This document shows, piece after piece, positions 24,015-32,253 of a stretch of 43,141 nucleotides of DNA (its first letter is position 1; every line of letters starts with the position of its first letter). Source of the DNA: a virus; IMG/VR virus record IMGVR_UViG_3300040759_000021, positions 1 through 43,141 of that record; one strand, written 5' to 3'. The notes under the pieces are model-generated. The model was not told where the DNA came from. It did not search any database and saw nothing but the letters and a program-made list of their open reading frames with translations. A program made the position numbers and the translations under genes.

Positions 24015-26351
24015 TCAGGTCTTGCTAGTGTAAGAGTATTCCTTGCACCAGCGTCTTTCTGGTTTATCGATCGCGTTCATTCGTACTGTTTTATTTTCAA
24101 AACCATGACTGCGCAGGATTTTAGTAATCCGATTTGAGGTGGCACGACTTCGATCTGAAACGTCTATTTCTAATAGTTCATAAATCAATTCCGATCTAAA
24201 TCTATCTTGTAATCCGCCAGCTCCATTCAGCCATTCAGTGATCGTATCCTCCCACGGATCGATGACTCGTTTTGTTTCTTGAATTTTTTTGGTGTCTTCC
24301 TCTGGAACTTCCCACCACGTTTCTTTGAGTTGACGAAAACGATAAACCGCTTCAGCAAAGAGTTGTTCTCGATTCTGCCGGATATAATCAAGATCGATAT
24401 CGTTCACATTAATAGGCCAATATCTGCGAGCACCTGTTTCGTCTTCCAGGTAATGCGAATCATTTGTGGTACCAGCGAAAACACATGTTCTTAGATATTT
24501 TTTAGGATGCGAATCGTATGGTGCTCTGAAATGATCATCAGGGTCCGAAAGTGCGGCCTTGATTTCCTGCTGGTTATAGGATTTTAGAAGCGAAGACAGC
24601 TCTGGAATTTCAACCAGAATATGTCCATGAAGAATTTGTCCGAAATCCTTTGAACCAAAACGTTCATTGCACTCAGTGAACCATTTGCCGCCAATTTCCC
24701 TTAGGCAACTAGATTTTTTTGCGCCTTGAATGCCTTCCAAAATTACCATCGTATCGACCTTGCAGCCCGGTTCATAAACCCTGGCGGCCATCGAAATCCA
24801 AAAGTTTTTTCCAACGGCCCTCGTATATGCCGAATCTTCAGCCCCGCACGCTTTGATAAAAAAATCAGCAAGCCGATCCTGCTTATCCCACACGAGCGTA
24901 TCCATCCAGTCGCGCGGTTCGTTTTTGCGATTATTGTGGGCGTAAACTCGGACGGCTTCCTTTACGGTTTGAACCGTTACCTTGTGAAGTTGTAGGTACC
25001 GCTGAAGCGCAACCAGAATGTCGAGATAATCCTCGTCAGCAACGATCACCGGATCCTTGGTTTTCCAATTGGTGAAAATCCGCAAATGGAATTCATCAAA
25101 CCAAATTTTGTCTTTAAAAATTCTGTGATTCGCAAGTAAGGCGGTAATATTTGCGGTGTGCGTAAAAAACCATCCGTTGAAATCTCGGATTAAACCGCAC
25201 GCGGCGAGTTCTCCGCTGACCGATCCGCTGACCCATTCCGTATCTGCCTCATTTTCGTATTCTCGGGGAATTTTGACCGGCTCGGGTTGATAAATTTTTA
25301 CAAGTGGCCCACAGGTTTCGGTAAAGATGCGGTGTGTCCATGCCATCTCATAAGCATCAGCGGCGTCAAAACCGTCGACCTCACCGATTGCCGGGTTTTC
25401 ATGCAGCGAGAAATACTTCACCTCGCAATATGGCGCGAGAATTGCAGCTATGCCCATCATGGCCGCAAACCCAGGTTGTTCGTTCAATGGCAGCGCTTCC
25501 CCGATCGAGAGTCCCATTTTAGCCGCTTGGATTTCCGTTTTAACGGTCTTTCGATCGTTATCTGGCCAAAGACATACCTTGCGCCCCCGAAGCGGCGTCC
25601 AGTCGGTTTTATCGAATGCCCTGGCCCCTCCAGACCATGAAACGACGGTGTACAGTTTTGGATTTATGAAACGCCTGGCGGCTTCACAAGCCTTTTCACC
25701 CTCGACCACCATGACCGCAGTGTCGGGATTGGCGGCGAGCTGCTCGAGGCCGTACAGCGGGCGAGGCTCGCTCCATGCCTTCGAAACGATCCTCCCCCGA
25801 TTGGCGCACCATGAGAACGGAATAAATTGCTTGTTGCCGTCCTTGGACTTATACCGCGCAATCCAAAAAAGCCGTCCGCCCTCAGAATCACGGTAACACC
25901 AATGGCCAACGGACTCACCATATTGCGCATGGAAAAAAATAGGTTCTTGGACCTCGGGAGGGATCGGGACGAGATTAAAAGGAATTTCATCGGGGACCGT
26001 CGTCACTTGCGGGGTGTGCGGCGTCGGAGCAACGCTTGGCTTATACTTTCCTTGTTTAAACTTGTACCCAAGCTTTTCTCCGAGCGCTTTCATGGCCTCG
26101 AGCTGGGTGCAGCGATGATGAGCGGCCCACAGAGAAATCAGGTCGCCTCCCTTATCTCCAGTCGCGAAATCAGCCCATTTCCCGGTGTCGAGGTTCAAGC
26201 TACAGCTCGAGCCCTGACCGCCCGTCACGGATGCGGCAACCCATTCACGGCCTTGCATTTTTCCGCCTGGCATAAGATCAGCGGCCAAGGAGCGAATATG
26301 GACTAACGAAAGACCCGCGACTTCTTCGAAATCATTTCTTTTGAAACTCAT
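24015..26351 (-). CDS. Primase-helicase with TOPRIM and VirE (VapE) domains
   Basis: A 778-residue protein from ATG 26351 (ATG 26372 is possible). The N-terminus (LDTGKWADFATGDKGGDLISLWAAHH) is the primase zinc-finger fold without its cysteines. A TOPRIM domain follows with VVEGEK (about 215-220) and WPDND (about 262-266). The C-terminal half is the virulence-associated-E type ATPase: EGIQGAKKSS as Walker A (about 538-547), VEIPEL as Walker B, then FAGTTND and RRYWPI. It would open and prime DNA at the phage origin. It is the last gene of the replication block. Confidence 0.9.
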   Translation of the reverse strand: MSFKRNDFEEVAGLSLVHIRSLAADLMPGGKMQGREWVAASVTGGQGSSCSLNLDTGKWADFATGDKGGDLISLWAAHHRCTQLEAMKALGEKLGYKFKQGKYKPSVAPTPHTPQVTTVPDEIPFNLVPIPPEVQEPIFFHAQYGESVGHWCYRDSEGGRLFWIARYKSKDGNKQFIPFSWCANRGRIVSKAWSEPRPLYGLEQLAANPDTAVMVVEGEKACEAARRFINPKLYTVVSWSGGARAFDKTDWTPLRGRKVCLWPDNDRKTVKTEIQAAKMGLSIGEALPLNEQPGFAAMMGIAAILAPYCEVKYFSLHENPAIGEVDGFDAADAYEMAWTHRIFTETCGPLVKIYQPEPVKIPREYENEADTEWVSGSVSGELAACGLIRDFNGWFFTHTANITALLANHRIFKDKIWFDEFHLRIFTNWKTKDPVIVADEDYLDILVALQRYLQLHKVTVQTVKEAVRVYAHNNRKNEPRDWMDTLVWDKQDRLADFFIKACGAEDSAYTRAVGKNFWISMAARVYEPGCKVDTMVILEGIQGAKKSSCLREIGGKWFTECNERFGSKDFGQILHGHILVEIPELSSLLKSYNQQEIKAALSDPDDHFRAPYDSHPKKYLRTCVFAGTTNDSHYLEDETGARRYWPINVNDIDLDYIRQNREQLFAEAVYRFRQLKETWWEVPEEDTKKIQETKRVIDPWEDTITEWLNGAGGLQDRFRSELIYELLEIDVSDRSRATSNRITKILRSHGFENKTVRMNAIDKPERRWCKEYSYTSKT

Positions 26352-26727
26352 TGATGTAAAATTCAAATTCATCCATCGATTTTACGATGCATGAACTCCC
26401 CCCAGATTCAGTTACTACGCGATGAAAGTTTTTTTGGTCAGCACTCACCCTACCTCGGCCACTTGGAGATTTACACTCACAATTTGTGAACACTGCAAAT
26501 ATTTTTCCGATATGCGACTCTGTAATTTTTACAGGGGTCCATCCGATCAAGTCTCCGCTGCCGTTCGCGAGACCCGAATGTAGTGGTCTCGGATTTTTGA
26601 TCACTATACCTTGTGGAGTCCGGATAGTTTTTCCGACCCATCCGATTCCAATATTATTTCGAAATAAACGCAGTCCCATTTCGGATGCACGGAGTTGAAT
26701 CCGTCGCATCAATTCTGCTTCGTCCAT
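26332..26727 (-). CDS. VRR-NUC domain nuclease
   Basis: A 131-residue stand-alone nuclease whose ATG directly follows the helicase stop (TAAATG). The catalytic set of the family is visible: GSGDLIG (Asp59), ECK (84-86) in the strand IFAVFTNCECKSPSG and Gln98 in RVSADQ. Such small VRR-NUC proteins can cut branched DNA and sit next to SF2 helicases and VirE primases in phages. The insert TNC before ECK is unusual. Confidence 0.87.
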   Translation of the reverse strand: MDEAELMRRIQLRASEMGLRLFRNNIGIGWVGKTIRTPQGIVIKNPRPLHSGLANGSGDLIGWTPVKITESHIGKIFAVFTNCECKSPSGRGRVSADQKNFHRVVTESGGSSCIVKSMDEFEFYINEFQKK

Positions 26728-28176
26728 TTATGCCCCCAGTTTTTTAGATCTCGCATTTGCCCTAGCGATCATCATATGGCGAGCCCAGGCTTCTGGACGC
26801 TTATATCCCCGCTGACGTCCAAGCGCGATCAGCGCTTCCTCGCTCCTTGCGGATCCCTGCTCCCGAAGTCTCGCGCGGCGTAATTCATCGACATCTACTT
26901 TAACGAGATCCCCATCGACTTTTTCAATCGCTCGGCCTTCGGTTCTAAATTGAAATCCGCACTGCTTGCAAAATACTGCCGCCGCATGATTTACGGCATA
27001 GCACTGACCGCATGTTTTGATCGGCGCACTTTGTTTTTTTGCATCTCGGCCCTTCCTGCCTTCGAGATCCCAGTCCCTAAATTCATCGGGTAGTCCATGC
27101 CGAAGTACATTCCCCGCCTGATCAAGATAAACCGCAAAAGGTTTCGGTCCAGCGGCAATCGCCGCGAATCTCTGTTCGCGAGTCTCGAGAGGCATTCCTG
27201 GCGCGTACATCGGGCGCAAGCAACGGCCAAAGCGCTGAAGATAAGCCGAAAGAGACATTGTCGGAGACGAATCAATCACTGAATCGAGTGCCGGAACGTC
27301 AAATCCTTCGCCGAATAAACCAACATTAGATAAAATTTTAAGTTCGTCTTCTTTGAATGACCGAATGGCGCCATCCCGAAGTTCTTCTTCGGATTCACCA
27401 TCTACATGTCTTGCGCGAACTCCATCGGCATTAAACGCCAAAATCAAATTTTCAGAATATTCAATCGATGGCGAAAACACGATCGCGCGTTTCCCGTCGA
27501 TATGTTTCCGATAAAGCTTCACCGAATCGCCAAGAATTTGCGGAGTAAGATATGCTTCATTGACTTCTTTTTTCGAGAAGTCACCCATGCGTATTTTCAC
27601 ATTTTCCATGGACGGTCCAGGAGGTGCGTAAATCACGTATTTGCAGAGATAGCCTTCATCAATGAGCCATTCAACTTCAGGCCCACGAATCATGTGCTCG
27701 AAGTATTTACCGAGCCCCTTCCCATCAAGTCTCTCGGGTGTTGCCGTAAGGCCCACATGGAAAGCATCTGGGAAAGCATGAAATATTTTTGTCCATGAAT
27801 TTGACGCGATGTGGTGACACTCATCCCATATGATAAGTGTCGGTTTTTTAATCTTGTGAATACGATTGCCGACAGTTCCGATTGAACCAATCTGTACGTG
27901 TGGCACGTAATCAGGCCTAAATCCCGCTGAAATGATTCCATGTCTAACGTTCACTGCTCCAAAAGTATTTGATGACTGTTTAATTAATTCTCGGCGATGG
28001 ACAAGAAATAATGAGTCCATTCCCTTTGATGCCGCAGTTTTAAGCATGTGAGCGGTCAAACAAGTTTTGCCACTGCCGGTCGGACTCGTTATGAGGAATC
28101 GTTTACAGCCTTCACGCATTTTCTGGCGTGCTTTTTCGATGATCTCGAGTTGATAATCACGGAGTTGAAAACTCAT
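26728..28176 (-). CDS. SF2 DEAD/DEAH-box helicase
   Basis: A 482-residue protein from ATG 28176; a GTG at 28185 overlapping the previous stop is also possible. It opens LRDYQL (Q-motif-like), then Walker A SPTGSGKT (31-38), DECH (118-121), LTATP, and motif VI QRFGRCLRP (314-322). After the two RecA folds comes a zinc ribbon CGQC (389-392)/CKQC (403-406) and a basic helical tail. It is a DNA helicase/translocase, probably for replication or repair with the VRR-NUC partner. Confidence 0.92.
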   Translation of the reverse strand: MSFQLRDYQLEIIEKARQKMREGCKRFLITSPTGSGKTCLTAHMLKTAASKGMDSLFLVHRRELIKQSSNTFGAVNVRHGIISAGFRPDYVPHVQIGSIGTVGNRIHKIKKPTLIIWDECHHIASNSWTKIFHAFPDAFHVGLTATPERLDGKGLGKYFEHMIRGPEVEWLIDEGYLCKYVIYAPPGPSMENVKIRMGDFSKKEVNEAYLTPQILGDSVKLYRKHIDGKRAIVFSPSIEYSENLILAFNADGVRARHVDGESEEELRDGAIRSFKEDELKILSNVGLFGEGFDVPALDSVIDSSPTMSLSAYLQRFGRCLRPMYAPGMPLETREQRFAAIAAGPKPFAVYLDQAGNVLRHGLPDEFRDWDLEGRKGRDAKKQSAPIKTCGQCYAVNHAAAVFCKQCGFQFRTEGRAIEKVDGDLVKVDVDELRRARLREQGSARSEEALIALGRQRGYKRPEAWARHMMIARANARSKKLGA

Positions 28177-28181
28177 TCTGT

Positions 28182-28388
28182 TCACATAAATCGATTCACT
28201 TCATACGTCAAGCCGTTTCGTTTTAGACCCTTCATCACGTCTGGTAGAGATCTGACTGGAATTCTTTCGTTCACACGCCAACGATGAATTGCGGATGGCG
28301 CTCGTTTGCATGCCCTCGCAGTCGCGCGAAGTCCTCCAAATTCTTCAATAATCGATTCCACTGGATTTTTTTTCTTTTTCGTTTGCAT
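28182..28388 (-). CDS. Cro/YdaS-like helix-turn-helix regulator
   Basis: A 68-residue protein. ATG 28388 is chosen because AGAGGT lies in front; GTG 28415 would run almost into the divergent gene. IIEEFGGLRATARACKRAPSAIHRWRVNERIP is a Cro-type HTH, followed by LPDVMKGLKRNGL. It sits at the hinge between the leftward replication and rightward recombination blocks, so it probably controls both. Confidence 0.85.
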   Translation of the reverse strand: MQTKKKKNPVESIIEEFGGLRATARACKRAPSAIHRWRVNERIPVRSLPDVMKGLKRNGLTYEVNRFM

Positions 28389-28423
28389 TTTAACCTCTGC
28401 TCGTTTAGTGTTCACTTTATAGC
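28389..28423. promoter_or_regulatory. 35-bp divergent control region
   Basis: The gap between the Cro-like gene and the exonuclease gene holds the palindrome AGTG-TT-CACT (28407-28416). It suits a Cro-like dimer. The gap is so short that promoters must lie partly in the coding ends. The exonuclease gene has no visible ribosome site. Confidence 0.5.
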
Positions 28424-29374
28424 ATGGAAACCGAAATTCTTACACCGAAAAATGAAACAGAATGGCTCGCCTTACGCGCTGAAAATCTGAACAGCACCGA
28501 GATCCCGGCCTTATTCGACCTCTCCCCCTATATGACGAAATTTGAACTTTGGCATAGGCATAAAGAAAATATCGTTGTCGAATTTGAAGAAAATGCCAGG
28601 ACTCTTTGGGGCAAACGGCTCCAGAATTCCATCGCGCAAGGCATAGCAGATGATCAAGGCTGGGAAGTTTCGGAAATGAAAGAATACATTCGGTGTAGGC
28701 AACTCCGAATCGGTTCCAGCTTTGATTTTTCCATTAATAAATGGGATCGTTCGCCATATTCCGACTGGCCACGACTCACGCAAGAAGGAATTCTCGAGAT
28801 CAAAAACGTAGACTTTCTTCAATTCCGAGACAAGTGGACGAAAAACGATGACGGCACCTTCGAAGCCCCCGCTCATATCGAGCTGCAAGTCCAGCATCAG
28901 CTCATGTTATCCGGGAGATCTTACGCGTATATCGGTGCGCTCATTGCGGGGAATGACATCAAGCTTATTCGCCGCGAAGCCGATCCGGAAATTCATGCCG
29001 CGATTCAAGACCGTGCGGCTTCATTTTGGCATTCGATCGATACAAATAAACCACCAGAGCCGGATTTCTCGAAAGACGCAGACATCATTTCCAAGTTATA
29101 TGGCTACGCGGAACCAGGCAAAACGCTTACGACCGATTCTGATGATTTACTCAGTCTTGTGAGTCAATACCGCGAGGCCGGAAGACAGGCGACGGAATAT
29201 GAGAACCACAAGAAAGCGATCAAAGCCCAAATCCTCAGCATCATCGGTGATGTTGAGCGAGTTGAGCACCCACTTTTTACTATATCAGCAAAGACAAGCC
29301 CTCCGACTTTTGTTAATGCATTTGAGCGGGCAGCGTTTCGTAATTTCAGGGTCACAGAAAGGAAAACCAAATGA
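28424..29374 (+). CDS. YqaJ-type viral recombinase exonuclease
   Basis: A 316-residue protein. The family pattern is complete: LRAENLNSTEIPALFDLSPYMT at the start, SSFDF (Asp101), EIK (125-127) and HIELQVQHQL. It belongs to the PD-(D/E)XK fold and resects double-strand ends 5' to 3'. The RecT-type annealing protein three genes on is its usual partner. ATG 28424 lacks a ribosome site, so the mRNA may be nearly leaderless. Confidence 0.9.
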   Translation: METEILTPKNETEWLALRAENLNSTEIPALFDLSPYMTKFELWHRHKENIVVEFEENARTLWGKRLQNSIAQGIADDQGWEVSEMKEYIRCRQLRIGSSFDFSINKWDRSPYSDWPRLTQEGILEIKNVDFLQFRDKWTKNDDGTFEAPAHIELQVQHQLMLSGRSYAYIGALIAGNDIKLIRREADPEIHAAIQDRAASFWHSIDTNKPPEPDFSKDADIISKLYGYAEPGKTLTTDSDDLLSLVSQYREAGRQATEYENHKKAIKAQILSIIGDVERVEHPLFTISAKTSPPTFVNAFERAAFRNFRVTERKTK

Positions 29375-29697
29375 GGGGCGATCCAGTAAAACCAAAATCA
29401 ATCGAAGAACGGCAAGCGGACAGTCTGATTCAGACGCTCGAGAATACAAAAATCATGATGGAAGCCGTCGCAAAAAAAATGCAGCGGTCAATCAGCAAGT
29501 CAAACGAACTCGAAAATGACATTGTCGTTTTGATGGATCGGCAGAATTTAGTCGAATCGCGGATTTCAAAAATCGAAACGGCATTCAACAAGGCCGGTGT
29601 TCCAGGCTTCAGGACGCCATTTTGGAAACGCATTTTTCGAGTAAAAGACCATCTGTCTCACCTGGAGGGTCCACGTGCAGACTCAAGCAATCTCTAA
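29371..29697 (+). CDS. Coiled-coil protein in recombination block, 108 residues
   Basis: ATGA overlap with the exonuclease stop. Residues 10-72 are one long coiled coil (LIQTLENTKIMMEAVAKKMQ, then SKSNELENDIVVLMDRQNLV). Its place suggests an accessory to the recombinase pair; the family is not recognised. Its end overlaps the next gene by 23 nt. Confidence 0.75.
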   Translation: MRGDPVKPKSIEERQADSLIQTLENTKIMMEAVAKKMQRSISKSNELENDIVVLMDRQNLVESRISKIETAFNKAGVPGFRTPFWKRIFRVKDHLSHLEGPRADSSNL

Positions 29698-30106
29698 AAG
29701 TGTGCCGCCAAATGGCTCGGCGGCCCTTCCTAAGCCTAGCGGCGCGGCGACCAAGACCGATGCCGCTAGGTCAGTTTTTATTTTCAACACCCCCCCAAGC
29801 GAACAGACCATTGCGAACGGATTGAAATTCAAAAAACAATTCGGAATGCGCAAGTGCCGGTTCAATCTGCCGGAACATCCACAAGCTTTCAGTTTCGTTT
29901 ATCTTTTAACCGAGGCGCAACCTGCGAATTTCCCGCATCCACGCGTCTATAATTTCAGTGAGGTGCCAAATGAGTCAGCCCCAACAACCAAACCAAGCCC
30001 AGCCCGTAAGCCAGCCGCCCCAAGGCGTATCCTCTCCCCAGCCGCGCCAGGTAAGCCCGCAGGAAGCGTTCAACAACTCCCTAAAGGCTCAGGAAAACCA
30101 ACTTAA
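29675..30106 (+). CDS. Recombination-block protein with Pro-rich tail, 143 residues
   Basis: It starts at GTG 29675 with GGAGG 7 nt upstream. Residues 32-93 form a compact domain (SVFIFNTPPSEQTIANGLKFKKQFGMRKC...FSFVYLLTEAQPANFPHPRVYNF). The C-terminal 45 residues are Pro/Ala/Lys-rich and are coded by the same DNA as the first 45 residues of RecT, in another frame (29970-30106). No family recognised. Confidence 0.72.
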   Translation: MQTQAISKSVPPNGSAALPKPSGAATKTDAARSVFIFNTPPSEQTIANGLKFKKQFGMRKCRFNLPEHPQAFSFVYLLTEAQPANFPHPRVYNFSEVPNESAPTTKPSPARKPAAPRRILSPAAPGKPAGSVQQLPKGSGKPT

Positions 30107-30893
30107 ACAAATCCTTCCGCCACATGTCCCGATTGAAAAATTCATTCGGATCGTGATGACAGCAGTGATTAAATCGCCAAAACTTCTCGAAGCGAATCGC
30201 ACGAGTCTTTTTTCAGCGTGCCATGATGCCGCGAAAGACGGCCTTCTGCCGGACGGCAAGGAATCCGCGCTCGTTCCGTTCTTCGATAAGAACAGCGGCC
30301 AAGCGATCGTAACTTACATTCCGATGATCGGCGGTATTCTTAAAAAAATCCGCAATAGCGGCGAACTTGGAGCGATCAACTCCCACGAAATCCATGCAAA
30401 CGATCAATTCAAGTATTTCATCGACGAAAAAGGTCCGCACCTCATGCATGAACCGAACTTCATGGGAGGGCGCGGCGACTTCATTGGTGCTTACGCCCTT
30501 GCGATCATGAAGGATGGCGGCATCTATCTCGAGGTCATGACCAAAGAGCAAATTGAGTCCATCCGCAAGCGTTCGCGCGGCGGTGAATCGGGACCATGGA
30601 AAACCGATTACGTGGAGATGGCCAAGAAAACGGTAACGCGCAGACTCGCGAAACGCCTTCCAAGTTCGACCGATATCGAGTCATATTTCCATGACGAAAA
30701 CGAATTTGAATCGATCACTGAAAAAACTCCGGCAGTCGCGCTTGCGGCACCCGTTCAAGAATTGCCAGCGCCAATTCCGGCTGCTGAAGTTGGACCGACA
30801 AAACTTAAGGCTGCAATCAAGGCAAAATCAACGCCAGTAATTGCGCCTAAAGATGAGCCGCCGCCAATAAATTTTGATGACGTTCCGATTTGA
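29970..30893 (+). CDS. recT: RecT-family single-strand annealing protein
   Basis: A 307-residue protein. ATG 29970 is chosen for the GAGGT site; ATG 29958 is also in frame. Residues 1-35 are a Pro/Gln-rich tail, then the RecT core: LSACHDAAKDGLLPDGKESALVPF-type text (here FSACHDAAKDGLLPDG), YIPMIGGILKKIRNSGEL, GGRGDFIGAYALA and KKTVTRRLAKRLP. The C-terminus is Ala/Pro-rich. It anneals the single strands made by the exonuclease. Confidence 0.92.
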   Translation: MSQPQQPNQAQPVSQPPQGVSSPQPRQVSPQEAFNNSLKAQENQLKQILPPHVPIEKFIRIVMTAVIKSPKLLEANRTSLFSACHDAAKDGLLPDGKESALVPFFDKNSGQAIVTYIPMIGGILKKIRNSGELGAINSHEIHANDQFKYFIDEKGPHLMHEPNFMGGRGDFIGAYALAIMKDGGIYLEVMTKEQIESIRKRSRGGESGPWKTDYVEMAKKTVTRRLAKRLPSSTDIESYFHDENEFESITEKTPAVALAAPVQELPAPIPAAEVGPTKLKAAIKAKSTPVIAPKDEPPPINFDDVPI

Positions 30894-30921
30894 TCATTAT
30901 TTAAAACCGAAAGGAAACACC

Positions 30922-31134
30922 ATGTTCACAACACACATGCTAAACACTGAAGGAAAAAAACAGATGGCAGCATTTAAAACAGCCGCGAAAAATTTCGTTG
31001 TCGAGGCGATCCAGTCCATGGAAGACTCCAAAGAGAAGGACATTTTCCTTCAAAAAATTGACGAGGCAGTTTTCTTCGGCGCGAAGGCAATCGCGCAGAT
31101 GGAAGATAACCACGAGTCAAAAACCGACTATTAA
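30922..31134 (+). CDS. Probable Acb2/Tad1-hairpin-type anti-defence protein
   Basis: A 70-residue helical protein from ATG 30922 with an AAAGGA site. The pattern LNTEGKKQMAAFKTAAKNF...KEKDIFLQKIDEAVFFGAKAIAQ matches the outline of small phage proteins classed with the Acb2/Tad1 hairpin domain (LNxxG..., then REKxLxxTKLxEAxFWAxKAIA). Members of that family form hexamers that sequester cyclic nucleotides used by CBASS or Thoeris defence. The match is from pattern memory, so the ligand and even the membership need a profile search. Confidence 0.65.
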   Translation: MFTTHMLNTEGKKQMAAFKTAAKNFVVEAIQSMEDSKEKDIFLQKIDEAVFFGAKAIAQMEDNHESKTDY

Positions 31135-31334
31135 AATTTCGCCCTGAAGCGGAACCTAGAACCAGGATTCAGGCGGAAAAATTCGGCGAGCGCTCGCTGA
31201 ACGAACGTTGCACGGTAGTCGTTAACATGACCGTGTCGGACTGGGGCGGACTTGCCGTAATGTGTGTGCCGCAATTTTTAATACTAGCAATGGAATAATC
31301 CATATCGTAAAATTAAATAAAGAAAGAAGGTACT
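31135..31334 (+). other. Structured 200-bp non-coding stretch
   Basis: No convincing gene lies here; one 23-codon frame (31227-31298) is the longest seen. Three structures follow each other: TTCGCCCTGAA (31138-31148) with TTCAGGCGGAA (31168-31178); the 12-bp palindrome GCGAGCGCTCGC (31186-31197) inside a wider TTC/GAA stem; and CACGGT (31211-31216) with ACCGTG (31230-31235). This density suggests a small structured RNA or a protein-binding region. Confidence 0.45.
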
Positions 31335-31520
31335 ATGACACTATCTCAATTACTCGCATGGCTGGCAGGAAGTGAATTTCAATCGACCGATACCGTTTTC
31401 ATTAAAACATCCGATGGCGTCGCACACGCACTCGTTGGCGTGAGCCGTACAGGAGATACGCAAAACACTCTTCCTCCTGGTCCAGATACGCCTCCATTCA
31501 TCACCCTTCAATTGGGTTAA
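31335..31520 (+). CDS. Small protein, 61 residues, unknown
   Basis: It has an AAGAAGG site before ATG. MTLSQLLAWLAGSEFQSTDTVFIKTSDGVAHALVGVSR reads as helix plus beta hairpin, ending in a Pro-rich loop. No family recognised. Confidence 0.68.
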   Translation: MTLSQLLAWLAGSEFQSTDTVFIKTSDGVAHALVGVSRTGDTQNTLPPGPDTPPFITLQLG

Positions 31521-31599
31521 GTTGTACACGCAGTCCAAATTAAAGCAGCAACACTGCGTAACCGTTTTGAAGTTTGGATAATAAACGGACATTTTATTT

Positions 31600-31800
31600 A
31601 TGAGCGTACTCGTTCCAAAAAAAGGCTATACCGAAAATCCAATGCTCGAGTTTCCGCGCAATGACAGATGTCCGTGCGACTCGGGCAAAAAATTCAAGAA
31701 GTGCTGCTATCTTAAACAACAATTATTTATCGATCAAGAAGTCGCAAAAGGCATTTCAGTAGCCGTTAAAACCTACAAGGAAAAACACGGCAAAAAATGA
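31600..31800 (+). CDS. SEC-C motif zinc protein, 66 residues
   Basis: FPRNDRCPCDSGKKFKKCC is a complete SEC-C zinc-binding motif as in the C-terminus of SecA, here as a stand-alone small protein. The C-terminal half is a basic helix. The motif binds zinc and can contact SecB or the ribosome in its best-known host, but the phage role is unknown. Confidence 0.82.
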   Translation: MSVLVPKKGYTENPMLEFPRNDRCPCDSGKKFKKCCYLKQQLFIDQEVAKGISVAVKTYKEKHGKK

Positions 31801-31895
31801 CAGCCTTAATTGGCATTCTCATTTTCGTGATATTGTTTACGCACAAGCGACCTAGAAAACTCGCACGTTTTAAGGACCTTCCCAAGAATCGCTAG
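31797..31895 (+). CDS. Possible 32-residue membrane peptide
   Basis: ATG overlaps the SEC-C stop (ATGA), as is the rule in this genome. MTALIGILIFVILFTHKRPRKLARFKDLPKNR is a membrane helix with a basic tail. It runs 90 nt into the end of the lipoprotein gene on the other strand, so it could also be chance. Confidence 0.38.
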   Translation: MTALIGILIFVILFTHKRPRKLARFKDLPKNR

Positions 31896-32246
31896 CGCCG
31901 CTTTTTCTTGATACGAACATTTCGTCCTTGAGCACAGGTCTTCGATTTCTTTTTTCAGATTCGCAACCGCCGATTGTGAAATCACAACCGCAGCCTCACC
32001 CGATGAATTCATCGCCGCAATTTGCGCAAGCAGTCCCGGCCCATCAAGAATCTGCTGATTTGCAGTTAAAAAATTATCAACGGTAGCCCCACGCAAAACC
32101 GTACAAGCGGGAGCAGGACTTGGCACCACACTGTTTTCGATCACGCATGTATCGCCTGGTATTGGCGGAATCAGGGTATAATAGGTCACGTCCGCGATCG
32201 GAGTCGAGCATCCGGCAAGTAATAAAATAAATCCAAGATATTTCAT
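31806..32246 (-). CDS. Lipoprotein of the lysis-end block (possible outer spanin)
   Basis: A 146-residue protein. ATG 32246 is chosen because AGGAG precedes it and because MKYLGFILLLAGC then gives a signal peptide with lipobox (LAGC). A longer frame from 32312 would hide it. The mature part has a Pro/Thr-rich start and a helical C-terminal half with several Cys (DLCSRTKCSYQ, LKTCEF). As the last late gene it may be an outer-membrane spanin subunit; it is longer than typical Rz1 proteins, so this is only one reading. Confidence 0.75.
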   Translation of the reverse strand: MKYLGFILLLAGCSTPIADVTYYTLIPPIPGDTCVIENSVVPSPAPACTVLRGATVDNFLTANQQILDGPGLLAQIAAMNSSGEAAVVISQSAVANLKKEIEDLCSRTKCSYQEKAALAILGKVLKTCEFSRSLVRKQYHENENAN

Positions 32247-32253
32247 AAATCTC

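Noticed and set aside
31135-31334. tRNA gene in the structured gap
   Set aside because: The stems do not form a cloverleaf with a plausible anticodon arm or acceptor stem.
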